DNA from: Zygaena filipendulae | Taxonomy: Eukaryota > Arthropoda > Insecta > Lepidoptera > Zygaenidae | Direction: 5' to 3' | NCBI GenBank assembly: GCA_907165275.2 | Contig: OU015666.1 | Coordinates: 4,060,001-4,124,000, forward strand | Length of the DNA stretch: 64,000 bases | Part shown: one piece after another, positions 39,101-44,241 of the stretch | Numbering within the stretch: the stretch's first letter is position 1 | Layout: each line of letters begins with the position of its first letter | Notes under the pieces: generated by a model | Database searches by the model: none | What the model was told of the DNA's origin: nothing | What the model saw: the letters and a program-made list of their open reading frames with translations, nothing else | Translations under genes and position numbers: made by a program

Positions 39101-41593
39101 TGTTACGATAAATACAAATACGTTAATACGCATTGTATAGGAGAATATTATTTTGTCTGCCACGGAACGTGTCTGGCACGCTCAATGTACAGTAGATATA
39201 AAGGGACAGTAAGGACCAAAAAAAAACTAAAATATGATAATATGTTAGGCTATACGATTTATTGTTTTGGTAAATTCAGACAAGCAAATGGTTGTCAGTC
39301 TCACAAGTCACAAGAAACACTGGTTTTGCTCGGGGAGCAATACTCACCGTAACAATATTAAAAAACAGTTTTTCCTCGATTCTTGATTGGCGGTTTTTTT
39401 GCGTCACCGCGATTATGCGCTATCAATAAAAGAATATGGAGACACAGAAAAGTGGGTGTGAGTTTGAGGTGTGTTTCTGACGCGTGCAAAAAAATATTCA
39501 TTATTAATCTTCTCAAGGTCAGGAATTTGGATTATGTGTTAAGTATTATAATGTATGCTGTTACGTTCGTATAAGTTCAAACGATAAAAGTAGGTAGTCA
39601 AACGCGTTTGTGATAAATATTTGCATTGATTGGACATCGCAGGTTTTTTTCCGTTGAATATTACACAGATTATTTGTTTGAATATTATTTGCTAGTCGTT
39701 CCCCCACAGTTTCACTCGTGTTAATTTCGGAGTTCCCAAGATTCGCTTCTAGTATTAATTAGAGATATTTTACCCGCGTGAATTTCGCATTTACCGTGGA
39801 AACTCCGGGTTAAAAAGTACCTCATGTCACTCAGGAACACTGAAGCATCTGAAACTTCCTAAAGATAAAAGATGAAAGAATTTACAAACAAACATATACA
39901 AAAAATGAAATCTTTTCTCTTTATAATATAGTATGGGTAGATTATTTTGCCTTATTATGTAATTGGTCATTCTCAAAACAACAGGTTTGTGGGTGTTAAG
40001 TTTACCTACCTACTTGAAATGTGACAATAACATAAAACATTTAGTGGTACATAGTTGCCTAACGTAGACAATGAAACATCTAATGTGGACATAGATAAGC
40101 ATTAGTGTGTTAACCCAAACTGGAGAAATTTTGTGTAAATCGTGTTTAAAAAATATAGCGCCGTTTTGTGTCAACAATTTTTTATATTTAACATTTTGTT
40201 GGTATTTACACAGTATAATAAGGTAAATACACAGTTCAAAAACGTTCTTTGACTCTTAATAAAGCGTTCTTTATCAATAACTTAATTTTGTGGGTTAACA
40301 TGTTATTGCTTATCGGCGTCCATGTAAGTCATTCTTCACCCACGTTCTTTATAAAGATTTTTCTCTGATTGATCAGTGTTTGAAATGTTCAAATTTTTTT
40401 TTAATTAACACTTTTCCATGAAATAACAATCATTCTATATTTGATAGGTATATATACTCGTAGTATATAAGTACTTATTCGAAAATCGAAATTATATAAA
40501 CATGACAATAAATCCCGATGTTTATTATTTTTTCATAGTAAGTACTTAGTTATTTCAGTCGATTTATAGTTTCGTGAGTTTTCGCGTGTTCCTGTTTAAT
40601 ATTAGCAACCGCAAGAACATTGGTCGATAAAATGTAACTGCCAAAAATCCTTTGATATATTAAGATTGCTTTCGACGATAAAAGTTTCAGTGATACCACT
40701 GGTTTGTGTTACTCCAATTTTAAAATTGTATTATTGGTAAGTCTCCGATATTTATAAGTCACTAGCTGTGCCCCGTGGTTTCAACCGCGTGAGTGTCGGA
40801 ATTCCCGCAGGAACTGCAAAATGTGAAAGAATGTGAAAGATCACATTCTTCTTCTCGTTACAATAACAGACACAACAAAAAAAGAAGTAGCGAAATTCGG
40901 TAGAAGTAGGGAAAAGAAGAAGCCGGTCATGCGTGTCATGACCAAGGTAAATAGGGATTCATTTTTATAATAGATTAAATTCTCATTATAATTATGATAG
41001 CACACAGATAATTTTTTTTTTACTCACTAAAATTGTTTTGAAAAAAGTTGTAAATTCAATGTACAAGTTACCATTACGCCCTACTTCGTCATACTTATGG
41101 GGTGACGCACATAGTGAAAATGAAGATATTATGCCTTATATGGAATCTGAATTGCTTAATGCATAAAATTAATAAAAAAGCATTTAAAAAACATATCACT
41201 TTAATTTTTTTTTTTTGTACTTATTAAACGATGCAAAATTCATATTACTTCAAAATTTTGCAACGCAGTTTATTATCCACGAGTCAGGACACTCATTGAT
41301 ATAGGAAACTGGACAGTGGACACATCACACACTACGTTTCCAACCGTACCTACCTATAGTAAAGATACCAGAAAACAGCACAAAATGTCATATTTAAATT
41401 ATTGTTTTTGTCTAGTTTAGTTTCATCTTTGTTGTTCTGTGTACCTAATCATTTGTGTTGTGTGTCTTTTTTGCTTCAATAAATCTTTCTTTTTTTCTTT
41501 TTTTCTTGAAATTTCGGATATACTCACTTCAAGAGGCTCCGGCGGCGAGTAGAGAAGTCCAGATGGGATGTGCGCGGGCGGCGGCGACCTGTT
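1..41593 (-). CDS. Pde8: Pde8, high-affinity cAMP phosphodiesterase 8 (gene span, 11 exons, partial at both ends)
   Basis: Eleven minus-strand exons join in phase through GT-AG introns into 557 codons. In order: 41528-41593, 35232-35443, 28568-28627, 9051-9108, 6105-6272, 5478-5680, 4726-4909, 3960-4136, 1592-1684, 1026-1277 and 1-198. The order REC, PAS, regulatory linker, PDEase, and recognisable stretches in each part, are specific to the PDE8 family, which hydrolyses cAMP to 5'-AMP with high affinity in the cytosol. The catalytic domain is cut by the window edge after ESHHAAL, so the later metal and substrate residues are not visible. The N-terminus (an MGC myristoylation start in vertebrate PDE8) was not found. 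The exons are GC-rich against AT-rich introns. The family is clear; exact ends of the first exons rest on phase agreement only. Confidence 0.93.
456..517. repeat. (CA)n microsatellite, interrupted
   Basis: An irregular CA-repeat tract in the intron between the two catalytic exons, just upstream of a Helitron. Confidence 0.8.
540..754 (+). mobile_element. Non-autonomous Helitron
   Basis: It starts TCCTACTAATATTATAAA and ends with a CCGCGGG hairpin half followed by ACACAACTATT, a decayed CTAG terminus. An internal GGAT microsatellite lies near 580. The same subfamily occurs at 27384-27613. It lies inside a Pde8 intron. Confidence 0.75.
1026..1277 (-). CDS. Pde8: Pde8 exon, start of the PDEase catalytic domain
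   Basis: A 252-bp exon of 84 codons with acceptor CACCATAG. It starts TSGQLRELLDTALNWDFEIF, runs through RPLVHLGLALMGGRFDVCAA, and ends with YHNSTHAADVLQ. The YHNxTHAADV motif contains the His that serves as general acid in class I phosphodiesterases and the first metal-ligand His. The donor is GTTCTT, well off the GTRAGT consensus and followed by a run of T. It is fixed by homology because DVLQ joins to AVAYFL. Plus-strand open frames here are shadows. Confidence 0.95.
1592..1684 (-). CDS. Pde8: Pde8 exon, variable Ser/Asn-rich linker before the catalytic domain
   Basis: A 93-bp exon of 31 codons, phase 0 at both ends, with acceptor ATTTCCAG and donor GTAAGAC. It encodes QGPTNVLSSRRSSNDSTVVR followed by SQTNRTNIKHK. 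It sits where vertebrate PDE8 has a variable linker; only NVLS loosely recalls EYVLS. It is placed by its strong splice sites, phase and position. An acceptor four bases further in (CAAG) exists but would break the frame. Similarity alone would not identify this exon. Confidence 0.8.
2640..2870. other. GC-rich block in a Pde8 intron, function unknown
   Basis: Within the 1685-3959 intron this stretch is clearly richer in GC than its surroundings. It contains an AAGATGGCGCGC string on the minus strand, but the frame that follows is only 16 codons long. No similarity to PDE8 was recognised. It could be an alternative first exon, promoter or enhancer. The rest of this intron shows nothing recognisable. 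Confidence 0.25.
3960..4136 (-). CDS. Pde8: Pde8 exon, helical linker between PAS and PDEase
   Basis: A 177-bp exon of 59 codons, phase 0 at both ends, with acceptor GTTTTCAG and donor GTGAGTA. It reads VISLLSAATDGAPPSTVACI, then ERAVDMLRTSELYLPQ, and ends IATDLIGALLS. The pattern AxxxxxPxxVxxxxxRxxxxLRTxELYxPQ followed by DPxxxDLxGxL is diagnostic of PDE8. In vertebrates the next residues are DGLRRLSGNEYV; here the exon stops at LLS and the next exon does not continue with that motif. Confidence 0.93.
4726..4909 (-). CDS. Pde8: Pde8 exon, end of PAS and regulatory linker with RRGSLD phosphosite
   Basis: A 184-bp exon with acceptor ATTCAAG and donor GTGAGTT. It begins R-CISHVVFVCELIHVPEVGG, the last PAS strand (compare IRHYVSIIRV). 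It then carries SIRRGSLDVRSVAS and ends LEAPITK. The RRGSLD core aligns with the site in vertebrate PDE8A (RRKGSLDVKAVAS) that PKA is known to phosphorylate. The EAPITK end matches a very conserved PDE8 stretch before VINIINAA. It ends in phase 0. Confidence 0.93.
5478..5680 (-). CDS. Pde8: Pde8 exon, core of the PAS domain
   Basis: A 203-bp exon with acceptor TTACTGTAG and donor GTAAATA. The frame reads FCNKSWCRVLGWRAEDGPRP and continues to LLLPCRGASVALT plus AG. F-N-x-x-W-x-x-x-x-G-W is the PAS signature of PDE8 (YVNPAFERMMGY in vertebrates). The rest is divergent and Arg/Ala/Pro-rich, and lacks the well-conserved ellipsis around DLLDTI. The longest minus-strand open frame here is a different frame and is a shadow. 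It ends in phase 2, matching the next exon. Confidence 0.88.
6105..6272 (-). CDS. Pde8: Pde8 exon, end of REC and beginning of the PAS domain
   Basis: A 168-bp exon of 56 codons, phase 0 at both ends, with acceptor CTGTTCCAG and donor GTCAGTA. It starts VMVETVGATAWCAELLQARN and ends RCRDLIAITDDQQKIV. The first part corresponds to the PDE8 stretch in which an (I/Y)ACYNEL helix closes the receiver domain. The AALTAAADRCRDLIAITDDQ part corresponds to FTALENSEDAIEITSEDRFIQ, the start of PAS. Compared with vertebrates the REC-PAS linker is more Ala-rich. The GTCAGT donor is slightly off consensus but is the only one that keeps phase and homology. Confidence 0.9.
6400..6522. mobile_element. hAT-type MITE fragment (CAGGCGCGGTC family)
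   Basis: It ends CCCCTCGGACCGCGCCTG, the same terminus as the complete copy at 17019-17193, and shares the internal GGGGGTCACTAATAATA stretch. The other terminus is degraded. Confidence 0.55.
6996..7209 (+). mobile_element. Non-autonomous Helitron
   Basis: It begins TCTTTACTAATATTATAAAG and ends CGCGGGGAGAGCTAG, preceded by the ACCGCGGGTGAAACCGCGG hairpin. It is intronic in Pde8. Confidence 0.8.
7331..7538 (-). mobile_element. Non-autonomous Helitron, inverted
   Basis: Reverse orientation: CTAG end on the left, TCCTATTAATATTATAAA complement on the right. It lies only 120 bp from the previous copy in opposite orientation. Confidence 0.75.
8310..8640. repeat. Diverged tandem repeat of about 110 bp, two units
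   Basis: GTTAGTACTTA(A/C)AAATTA followed by TAGTCAGTAGT recurs about 111 bp apart, each unit with an AATCGAT/AATCGAC core. No known family recognised. Confidence 0.5.
8813..9029 (+). mobile_element. Non-autonomous Helitron beside a Pde8 exon
   Basis: It starts TCTATAACTACTAATATTAT and ends CGCGGGGGACAGCTAG. Its 3' end lies 21 bp from the Pde8 exon at 9051-9108, inside the donor-side intron. Confidence 0.8.
9051..9108 (-). CDS. Pde8: Pde8 exon, third part of the REC domain
   Basis: A 58-bp exon with acceptor CTTTTGTTTCAG and donor GTAAGAA. With the split AG it reads SVYLKDDFVVLPYLEAGFNR, 20 residues. It matches the PDE8 segment SVLPLLHAGFNRR, where the receiver domain turns into its last helix. 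It restores phase 0 for the next exon. It is a microexon at the edge of a 19.5-kb intron, directly beside a Helitron that ends at 9029, and is well supported by family similarity and phase. Confidence 0.9.
9948..10192. mobile_element. MITE with CAGGGC(C/T)CTTATTC termini
   Basis: Inverted termini CAGGGCTCTTATTCGCTATG and its near complement at the right end enclose 245 bp. Degraded relatives lie at 36117-36305 and 60252-60440. CAGGG-type ends recall hAT elements, but no 8-bp duplication is visible. Confidence 0.6.
10736..10915. mobile_element. Fold-back MITE with GCC-rich arms, copy 1
   Basis: Two arms of about 80 bp, starting GCCACAGTCTCGGCGG, are near reverse complements. They share AAAACAAATGGTAGACA and flank a small spacer. 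A 121-codon open frame crosses it only because of the GCC/GGC runs. A second copy lies at 14194-14398. Confidence 0.75.
11277..11982. mobile_element. Cluster of Helitron fragments in both orientations
   Basis: CTAG-type 3' ends with CCGCGG hairpins occur at 11277 (inverted) and 11982 (direct). Between them lie broken pieces sharing TTTCGGAGTTCCCGCG. The pieces are too degraded to separate. Confidence 0.6.
11989..12149 (-). repeat. Terminal fragment of the AACCGACTTCC compound element
   Basis: It ends CCTCCTCCTTTTTGGAAGTC, the complement of the 5' end of the complete element at 56876. Related fragments lie at 30570 and 43660. Confidence 0.65.
12258..12604. mobile_element. Candidate MITE with 25-bp inverted termini
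   Basis: CGTGTTAATGAATTAACTGA at the left recurs as its reverse complement at 12578-12604. The 347 bp contain a GC-rich core (near 12440). Only one copy was seen and no clear target duplication. Confidence 0.45.
12994..13184 (+). mobile_element. Non-autonomous Helitron
   Basis: TCCTTACTATAATATTATAA start; hairpin and GGAACAGCTAG end; conserved internal GATCATCATGAAATTTTG. Confidence 0.8.
13267..13489 (-). mobile_element. Non-autonomous Helitron, inverted, with a CATC(C/T)AAA repeat
   Basis: The left end is CGAGCTGTGCCCCGCGG (CTAG changed to CGAG). The right end is the complement of TCTTACTAATATTATAAA. A short ACATCCAA repeat lies inside. Confidence 0.8.
14194..14398. mobile_element. Fold-back MITE with GCC-rich arms, copy 2
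   Basis: It has the same arms as 10736-10915 (GCCACAGTCTCGGCGG, AAAACAAATGGTAGACA), with extra GGTGGC units in the left arm. A separate small perfect-looking hairpin (ATCAACAACATA and complement) follows at 14408-14448. Confidence 0.75.
14965..15094 (-). mobile_element. Internally deleted Helitron, inverted
   Basis: Both ends (CTAGCTGTTCCTCGCGG and a complement of TCCTTATAAATGCG) are present, but only 130 bp remain. Confidence 0.65.
15095..16164. other. Pde8 intron without recognisable feature
   Basis: AT-rich sequence of the 19.5-kb intron. Open frames here are short and show no protein similarity I recognise. Confidence 0.5.
16165..16470. repeat. Interspersed repeat with AGTCCGTC...GACGGACT ends
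   Basis: It shares order and sequence with 51800-52095 (GTAGATTAATAAAAATATTG, then AATAACGG(A/C)GATACATT, then TAGAATTTTGATTT). It starts AGTCCGTC and ends GACGGACT, so short inverted termini are likely. It includes a (CCCCCACT)n run near 16311. Confidence 0.5.
16980..17217 (+). mobile_element. Helitron 3' fragment interrupted by a hAT-type MITE
   Basis: CTCGCAGTTTACGCAGGTGAAAC continues after 17193 as GGTGAAACCGTAAGG...AGCTAG. The two halves form a normal Helitron 3' end once the insertion and its duplication are recognised. Confidence 0.8.
17019..17193. mobile_element. hAT-type MITE with 8-bp target duplication
   Basis: Inverted termini CAGGCGCGGTC and GGACCGCGCCTG enclose 175 bp. GGTGAAAC is present on both sides (17011-17018 and 17194-17201). 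An 8-bp duplication and CAG ends are the signature of hAT elements. Confidence 0.85.
17722..17783. repeat. (CA)n microsatellite
   Basis: An interrupted CA tract in a Pde8 intron. Confidence 0.8.
17784..18956. other. Pde8 intron without recognisable feature
   Basis: Mixed unique-looking AT-rich sequence. No exon, repeat terminus or RNA gene could be identified. Confidence 0.45.
18961..19341. mobile_element. Long-TIR MITE with CAGGGTGTCCCGTAAG ends
   Basis: Imperfect inverted arms of about 110 bp (CAGGGTGTCCCGTAAG, then GGTAGATGGGAATGT, then AAAAGTGTTGC(T/C)GTTTTCG) flank about 160 bp. TATA lies on both sides (18957-18960 and 19342-19345), compatible with a TA or TATA duplication. Confidence 0.8.
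19346..20950. other. Pde8 intron, largely unique sequence
   Basis: No transposon terminus or exon is visible. A small hairpin (ATAGTTTTGTTTTCATAATTATG...) lies near 20720-20775. Confidence 0.4.
21205..21360 (+). mobile_element. 5'-truncated Helitron
   Basis: GATGAAATTTGACGTGCACG ... TGAAACTGCGAGGCACAGCTAG; the 3' terminus is intact and the 5' end is missing. Confidence 0.7.
21567..21830. mobile_element. Head-to-head Helitron palindrome
   Basis: A direct copy starting TCCTTACTAATATTATAAAT runs to a short 3' end. It is followed by an inverted copy. The arms 21637-21692 and 21754-21809 are perfect 56-bp reverse complements; the middle contains two facing CTAGCTGTT / AACAGCTAG ends. Confidence 0.85.
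22057..22233 (-). mobile_element. Non-autonomous Helitron, inverted
   Basis: CTAGCTGTGCCCCGCGG on the left; TTCACATTTATA on the right. Confidence 0.75.
22301..23980. repeat. 672-bp tandem repeat, about 2.5 copies
   Basis: Units begin near 22301, 22977 and 23649 (the last is half a unit); markers such as GATAGTTTCGGC recur exactly 672 bp apart (22489, 23161, 23833). Units 1 and 2 are almost identical and unit 3 is more diverged at its end. Each unit is rich in GGCGGCCATCTTG and GCCGCCATTTTG motifs in both orientations. Open frames of up to 109 codons run along it on both strands, none with a recognised domain. Confidence 0.9.
24000..25200. other. Pde8 intron, degraded repeats
   Basis: A stretch with a (CAGA)n tract near 24185 resembles interspersed repeats. 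The rest shows nothing recognisable. Confidence 0.4.
25422..25543. mobile_element. Fold-back element with CCCGCTCCACATTC termini
   Basis: Arms of about 50 bp (CCCGCTCCACATTC, CGCGAGAA, CGAGAAAAC) are inverted around a short centre containing a further partial copy (GGCTCCACATTCACG). No target duplication identified. Confidence 0.7.
25589..26980. repeat. Two opposed arrays of a CTCGAG-centred motif, 130-145 bp spacing
   Basis: The motif ACTCGAGCGCGTCAGAT (or part of it) occurs at 25589, 25721 and 25860 in one orientation. In the opposite orientation (ATCTGACGCGCTCGAGT) it occurs at 26553, 26691, 26821 and 26967. Spacing is about 130-145 bp. Sequence between motifs is diverged and T-rich. About 680 bp of unrelated sequence separates the arrays. 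Confidence 0.7.
27384..27613 (+). mobile_element. Non-autonomous Helitron with GGAT microsatellite
   Basis: TCCTACTAATATTATAAACG start, (GGAT)n at about 27427, and CGCGGGGCACAACTAG end. It is the same subfamily as 540-754. Confidence 0.85.
27614..28560. other. Pde8 intron without recognisable feature
   Basis: AT-rich sequence leading to the 28568-28627 exon donor. No repeat terminus seen. Confidence 0.4.
28568..28627 (-). CDS. Pde8: Pde8 exon, middle of the REC domain
   Basis: A 60-bp exon with acceptor TTTGTTACAG and donor GTATGTG. With the split AG of the previous exon it reads RAIRGTKNTQHISLIAVLKK and then another split AG. This matches the PDE8 receiver stretch in which an RSIR-type helix is followed by the strand TVILAV. 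It lies alone, with 19.5 kb of intron downstream and 6.6 kb upstream. It is shorter than most gene-finder thresholds and easily missed. Phase 2 at both ends agrees exactly with both neighbours. Confidence 0.88.
29057..29356 (+). mobile_element. Helitron with duplicated 3' half
   Basis: A normal 5' part runs to AACGCGGGTGAAACTGC. It is followed by a second body segment (CACGTTTTCAGGGACAGA ...) and a second hairpin with ACAGCTAG. It is either a tandem partial copy or a chimera. Confidence 0.7.
29365..29423. repeat. Perfect 28-bp hairpin with 3-nt loop
   Basis: Arms 29365-29392 and 29396-29423 are exact reverse complements containing (GAAA)n and TAAGACCATTTTAA. It lies 9 bp after the preceding Helitron end. 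Confidence 0.85.
30166..30537 (+). mobile_element. Helitron, second subfamily (GTGTTTGTAATTCC type)
   Basis: It shares TTTGTAATTCCAAATTAACA, TTCCGGCTAATCTCTGAAAC and CTGACAGATAGCTGA with 36943-37231 and 45887-46119, and ends in a degraded hairpin. Confidence 0.6.
30570..30650 (+). repeat. 5' fragment of the AACCGACTTCC compound element
   Basis: TTTAACCGACTTCCAAAAAG, GAGGAGGTTCTATG and a T-run, then it stops. Confidence 0.65.
30690..30898. mobile_element. hAT element end
   Basis: The right end AAGTTTGCCTACCACTG is the complement of CAGTGGTAGGCAAACTT, a terminus typical of hAT elements. Upstream is GC-rich CCGGCCCGCGG sequence. The left end was not found. Confidence 0.55.
31593..31788 (+). 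mobile_element. Non-autonomous Helitron
   Basis: TCCCCTACTAATATTATGAA start; GATCATCATGAAATTTCGC body; end GGGAACAGCTAATC with CTAG changed to CTAA. Another 3' fragment follows to about 31916. Confidence 0.75.
32211..32412 (-). mobile_element. Non-autonomous Helitron, inverted
   Basis: CTAGCTGTCCCCCGCGG at left; TTTACCTCTTTATAATAGTA at right, the same subfamily as 6996-7209. Confidence 0.8.
32800..33600. other. Pde8 intron without recognisable feature
   Basis: No exon or repeat end recognised. Confidence 0.4.
34087..34280 (-). mobile_element. Non-autonomous Helitron, inverted
   Basis: CTAGCTGCTGCCCGCGG at left; complement of TCCTTACTACATAATATTAT at right. Confidence 0.8.
34526..34762. mobile_element. 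PIF/Harbinger-like MITE, copy 1 (TCA duplication)
   Basis: Inverted termini CGGCCGCACTCAGAGTCGAC and its complement, continuing for about 75 bp per arm (with AACAAAACTGCCGC). The 3-bp duplication is TCA at 34523-34525 and 34763-34765. Two related copies carry TAA and TTA duplications, fitting the TNA preference of PIF/Harbinger elements. Confidence 0.8.
35232..35443 (-). CDS. Pde8: Pde8 exon, first half of the REC (receiver) domain
   Basis: A 212-bp exon with acceptor TTTCGCAG and donor GTGAGTG. It encodes LLCVFPERSSRVCAAACG... through ...ALEALRRDADARLPHVIVID to LLA plus a split Arg codon (AG). The hydrophobic first strand (LLCVF), the helix with SAREALEAL, and the second strand VIVIDARQTQ follow the PDE8 receiver domain, including the acidic residue at the end of VIVID. 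In PDE8 this domain regulates the enzyme; phosphotransfer is not established. The exon is Ala- and Arg-rich with high GC at third positions. Plus-strand open frames over this spot are shadows. It ends in phase 2. Confidence 0.88.
35482..35690 (-). mobile_element. Helitron-related element beside a Pde8 exon
   Basis: CTAGCTGTGCCCCGCGG 3' end; the body (CGACATCCGATTTGAATGAAAC, then GACAGACAGACAG) differs from the main subfamily. The end lies 39 bp from the exon at 35232-35443. Confidence 0.6.
36342..36518 (+). mobile_element. 5'-truncated Helitron
   Basis: TTTGTTACGCTTTCAGGCC start; ends GGTGAAACCGCGGGTCAGTTAG. Confidence 0.65.
36943..37231 (+). mobile_element. Helitron, second subfamily
   Basis: GAAGTGTCTGTTTGTAATTC start region; (CTGT)n; TTCCGGCTAATCTCTGAAAC; end GGGGCGCAGCTAG. 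Confidence 0.75.
37663..38294. repeat. 632-bp inverted repeat with arms of about 245 bp
   Basis: Arms 37663-37903 and 38043-38294 are near-identical reverse complements starting CAATATATTGGCGCCCAA. They flank a spacer of about 140 bp with a (CA)n tract. The main differences are one short indel and scattered substitutions. A minus-strand frame of 160 codons crosses it. No transposon family recognised. A related fragment (GAAGTCGGAACCAGAAG) lies at 38400-38510. Confidence 0.9.
38832..39190. mobile_element. Candidate MITE with GAGCGTGCCAGACA termini
   Basis: AATGAGCGTGCCAGACAGG at the left and ACGTGTCTGGCACGCTCAAT at the right are inverted. The internal CGTGCCAGCCAGACACG recalls the ends. A single copy, no duplication visible. 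Confidence 0.4.
39690..39935 (-). mobile_element. Helitron, inverted, degraded
   Basis: GCTAGTCGTTCCCCCACAG end and TCTCTTTATAATATAGTA start with an internal second 3'-end fragment. Confidence 0.55.
40086..40322. mobile_element. MITE with TGGAC termini, copy 1
   Basis: Inverted ends TGGACATAGATAAGCATTAG and TTATTGCTTATCGGCGTCCA, with TGTGTTAACCCA / TGGGTTAACATG. 237 bp. The second copy is at 45315-45542. Confidence 0.75.
40762..40830 (-). mobile_element. Helitron 3' end fragment
   Basis: CTAGCTGTGCCCCGTGG followed by CGCGTGAGTGTCGGAATTCC. Confidence 0.6.
41528..41593 (-). CDS. Pde8: Pde8 exon, linker just before the REC domain
   Basis: This 66-bp exon encodes 22 residues (NRSPPPAHIPSGLLYSPPEP plus LE). 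The acceptor is TTTGCAG at 41600-41594 and the donor is GTGAGTA at 41527-41521. It ends in phase 0, and joined to the next exon it reads PPEPLE-LLCVFPE. That resembles the segment leading into the first REC strand of vertebrate PDE8. It is a GC-rich island in AT-rich surroundings. No start codon lies in the exon, so at least one upstream exon exists, in the remaining 22 kb or beyond. The call rests on phase, splice sites and one short similarity, so it is less certain than the downstream exons. Confidence 0.72.
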
Positions 41594-41665
41594 CTGCAAA
41601 GAGATACATCTTCGTGTAATATACATCAACGATACAGATGTGTCACTTATTTCTCATTTATTTTT

Positions 41666-41815
41666 GCATATAGATAGATAGATAACTCTTTATTGTACAC
41701 CATAAAAAAAAAATCACAAATTATCTTAAAATTCACTTGAAAGTTTAAGAATACAAAAGGCTGTCTTATCCCTTATAGCGATCTTTCCCGGGCAACCATT
41801 TGGTGGACAGATTTA
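41666..41815 (-). mobile_element. LINE 3' tail
   Basis: (ATAG)n then CTCTTTATTGTACACC, and further GCGATCTTTCCCGGGCAACC; a relative with the same order lies at 54208-54345. It reads as the 3' end of a non-LTR retrotransposon on the minus strand. The family is not determined. Confidence 0.5.
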
Positions 41816-42099
41816 AAAAGACTGGAAATGCATTTATGTAGTTCTCCACGGTTTCTTCCGCGAGAATTTCAAGATTCCTTCGGGAACTCTATCCTTTTTT
41901 TGGATAGTACCAACGCTATTTCATAATACCCTTACACACAGACAAGCTTTATTTTAAAATCAGTTAGAACTTTAGCTGTTCCCCGTTAATTTCGGCGATC
42001 CTGGAATAAAATTTATCTCTTTCCTTCTCTGTACCCCTGGCAGAAAGAGTAACTATAGCATTTATAGTATGAGTATGGATTTACATACATAGGTAGATA

Positions 42100-43660
42100 A
42101 TGTAGTGATTTTCATTTAGTGGCATTTAGTTATTGATACTAATATTGCGACACGTATAGGTAGGTATGTTTATGTACAAACTAATACCGTGTACAAACAC
42201 ATTCCACATAATATTACAGTAAAGGTGATATTTATTGCGAAATTATTACCTGCTTACTTGAAACTAATTACTATGTCGATATCATATACCTACTTATTAG
42301 TACCACGTTACTCGGCAATTAAAAATTAACAGTTGGTGTAACTGCCCGCTTAGCCAAGTTGACAATCTACACGTGGTCACGTAAAATCGTCCAATCACTA
42401 ATCAGGAGTCCAATTTTATATGATCACTTATAGTTTTCTACGTGTTAACGATTGTAAATGTTCAACTAGGCTTGTCGATAAAAAACTAATTAAACTTGAC
42501 TATTGAGCTATAAAAAAGGACGATAGTAAATTTATTGGGTGTTAATTTCAGTTATTTTTAATAAAAATTTGGTAGCAATATAGTATATTATATTGTAATT
42601 AAAGTATTCAAAACAATATGAAAACAAATAAGAAAAGACAACGATAAAGCAATATAATATTGACAAAAACACAAAACATGTAATTAATTAGGCGACCTTT
42701 TTCATTAGAATGTATGTAGCTGTATAAGCAAAATTTAAAATTGCTATACACTACTTATACATAGTGTAAAAATCTTCGCTGAGATTATAGTCTTATTGCA
42801 TAAACTATTTAACCAAAAAGAACAAGTGCCTCTCTCCCAAAAGTACGAGAGCACGGCTCATACCCACTGAGCAAATAATCACTACGTTTTAAGAGTGGGC
42901 ACTTCCATACTAATCGCTGATCCGATCTATGAAAGCATTTTGTGCCAACCTTACCAATGTAATGTATGACGCGGTCATAGAAATTTGGTTAAGTATTCCA
43001 AAGTTGGTAAAGAAGTTCGCGCATAAATTTATAGTAACTTTTGCTTCAAGGGAGTGTCGCTGGCCTACTCATACCTGGCAATGTATTGCAATGTATTGAT
43101 ATAAAGTGTGTATATTTTCCTAGGTGTGACCAATGACCCCCTCGCCTCCACTTAAATCGAACCTTTTTTGTTTGTTTGTGCGCTCATGGCATCTCCACGC
43201 TCCAGACTTGTAATAACAAACACATTAGTTACTAGGTATTCAAGAGCCGGTCACATTTCAATCAATAGTGTCCGCTTACTACGCTGGAGAATGAAGAAGA
43301 CAACCAAGGATTTGCGATCGTAATTCGTAATATCAAGTTTGAGTAGCGTTTATAAATACGGGTTTGAGACGGCACAAAGGTCCCTTGAGAGTGTTCATGC
43401 ACATTCGCTTGCTTCCCGAGGCGTTGGCTTTAAAATCACATTTCTCCAAGCGAACCGAATAAGATAATATGATACGAGAGTAGATAGTTATCTCGGAAAG
43501 TGTAAAACCTCCGTTGGGACAAAGACGAGAAAGCTACAACCTTATCGTGTTCAATTTTGCTATTTTACGCTATTCTTACGCTCACAATATGTTTATTATA
43601 ATTAAACTGTAACTAGAGTCAACGCGTTAGGAATGATTAAAGAATATCCAAATCGCTATA
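42100..43660. other. Non-coding sequence upstream of the 5'-most exon seen
   Basis: No transposon ends recognised. 43150-43450 is less AT-rich and could be single-copy flank or regulatory sequence. Confidence 0.35.
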
Positions 43661-43825
43661 GGTGTGCTTATAATTTTTGAAGAGTTCCCTCGATTTCTCT
43701 TCAAATCGGTCCAACCGTCGTCAAGTAATCGGTGAACATACATAAAAAAAAAAAATAATAATAATAAAAAGAAAACATACATACAATCGAACATAGAACC
43801 TCCTCCTCTTTGGAAGTAGGTTAAA
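43660..43825 (-). repeat. Terminal fragment of the AACCGACTTCC compound element
   Basis: AATCGGTCCAACCGTCGTC ... CCTCCTCCTCTTTGGAAGTA, parallel to 11989-12149. Confidence 0.65.
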
Positions 43826-44203
43826 AATAATAATGATAATGCTTGTACACTATTATCGCCATCTTGCTGGCTTGGGTGCAGGGGCAGGGTGCTTTTAATT
43901 TCAAAAATCCCGCCGGAACTTTGAAATATAGGTGGGTTCGCGGGGTACAGCTAGTACCTACTAATATATAATAATAGGTATCTAGTTTTTTTGTTGCTGT
44001 AAATATGTAGGTACTTATGATACAATCATACCAAACATGCAGACCCAGAGTAAATAAAAACACATGATTATCTAGGAAGGAATAGCCACTTTGGGCTATA
44101 AGTAAAACCAAATCGCATTTCAGAATGTTTGTTTTCATTAAAAAAACGACGCCGGAACGCTACATTCTCAATGCGCGTTGCGTCTAAATATTTAGACGGC
44201 CAA

Positions 44204-44241
44204 AAAGTTTTTGGCGTCTCTGGTGAGACGCCAAAAACTTT
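44204..44241. repeat. Perfect 17-bp hairpin with 4-nt loop
   Basis: AAAGTTTTTGGCGTCTC, loop TGGT, then the exact complement. A second small palindrome (TCTAAATATTTAGA) lies just before it. Confidence 0.85.
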
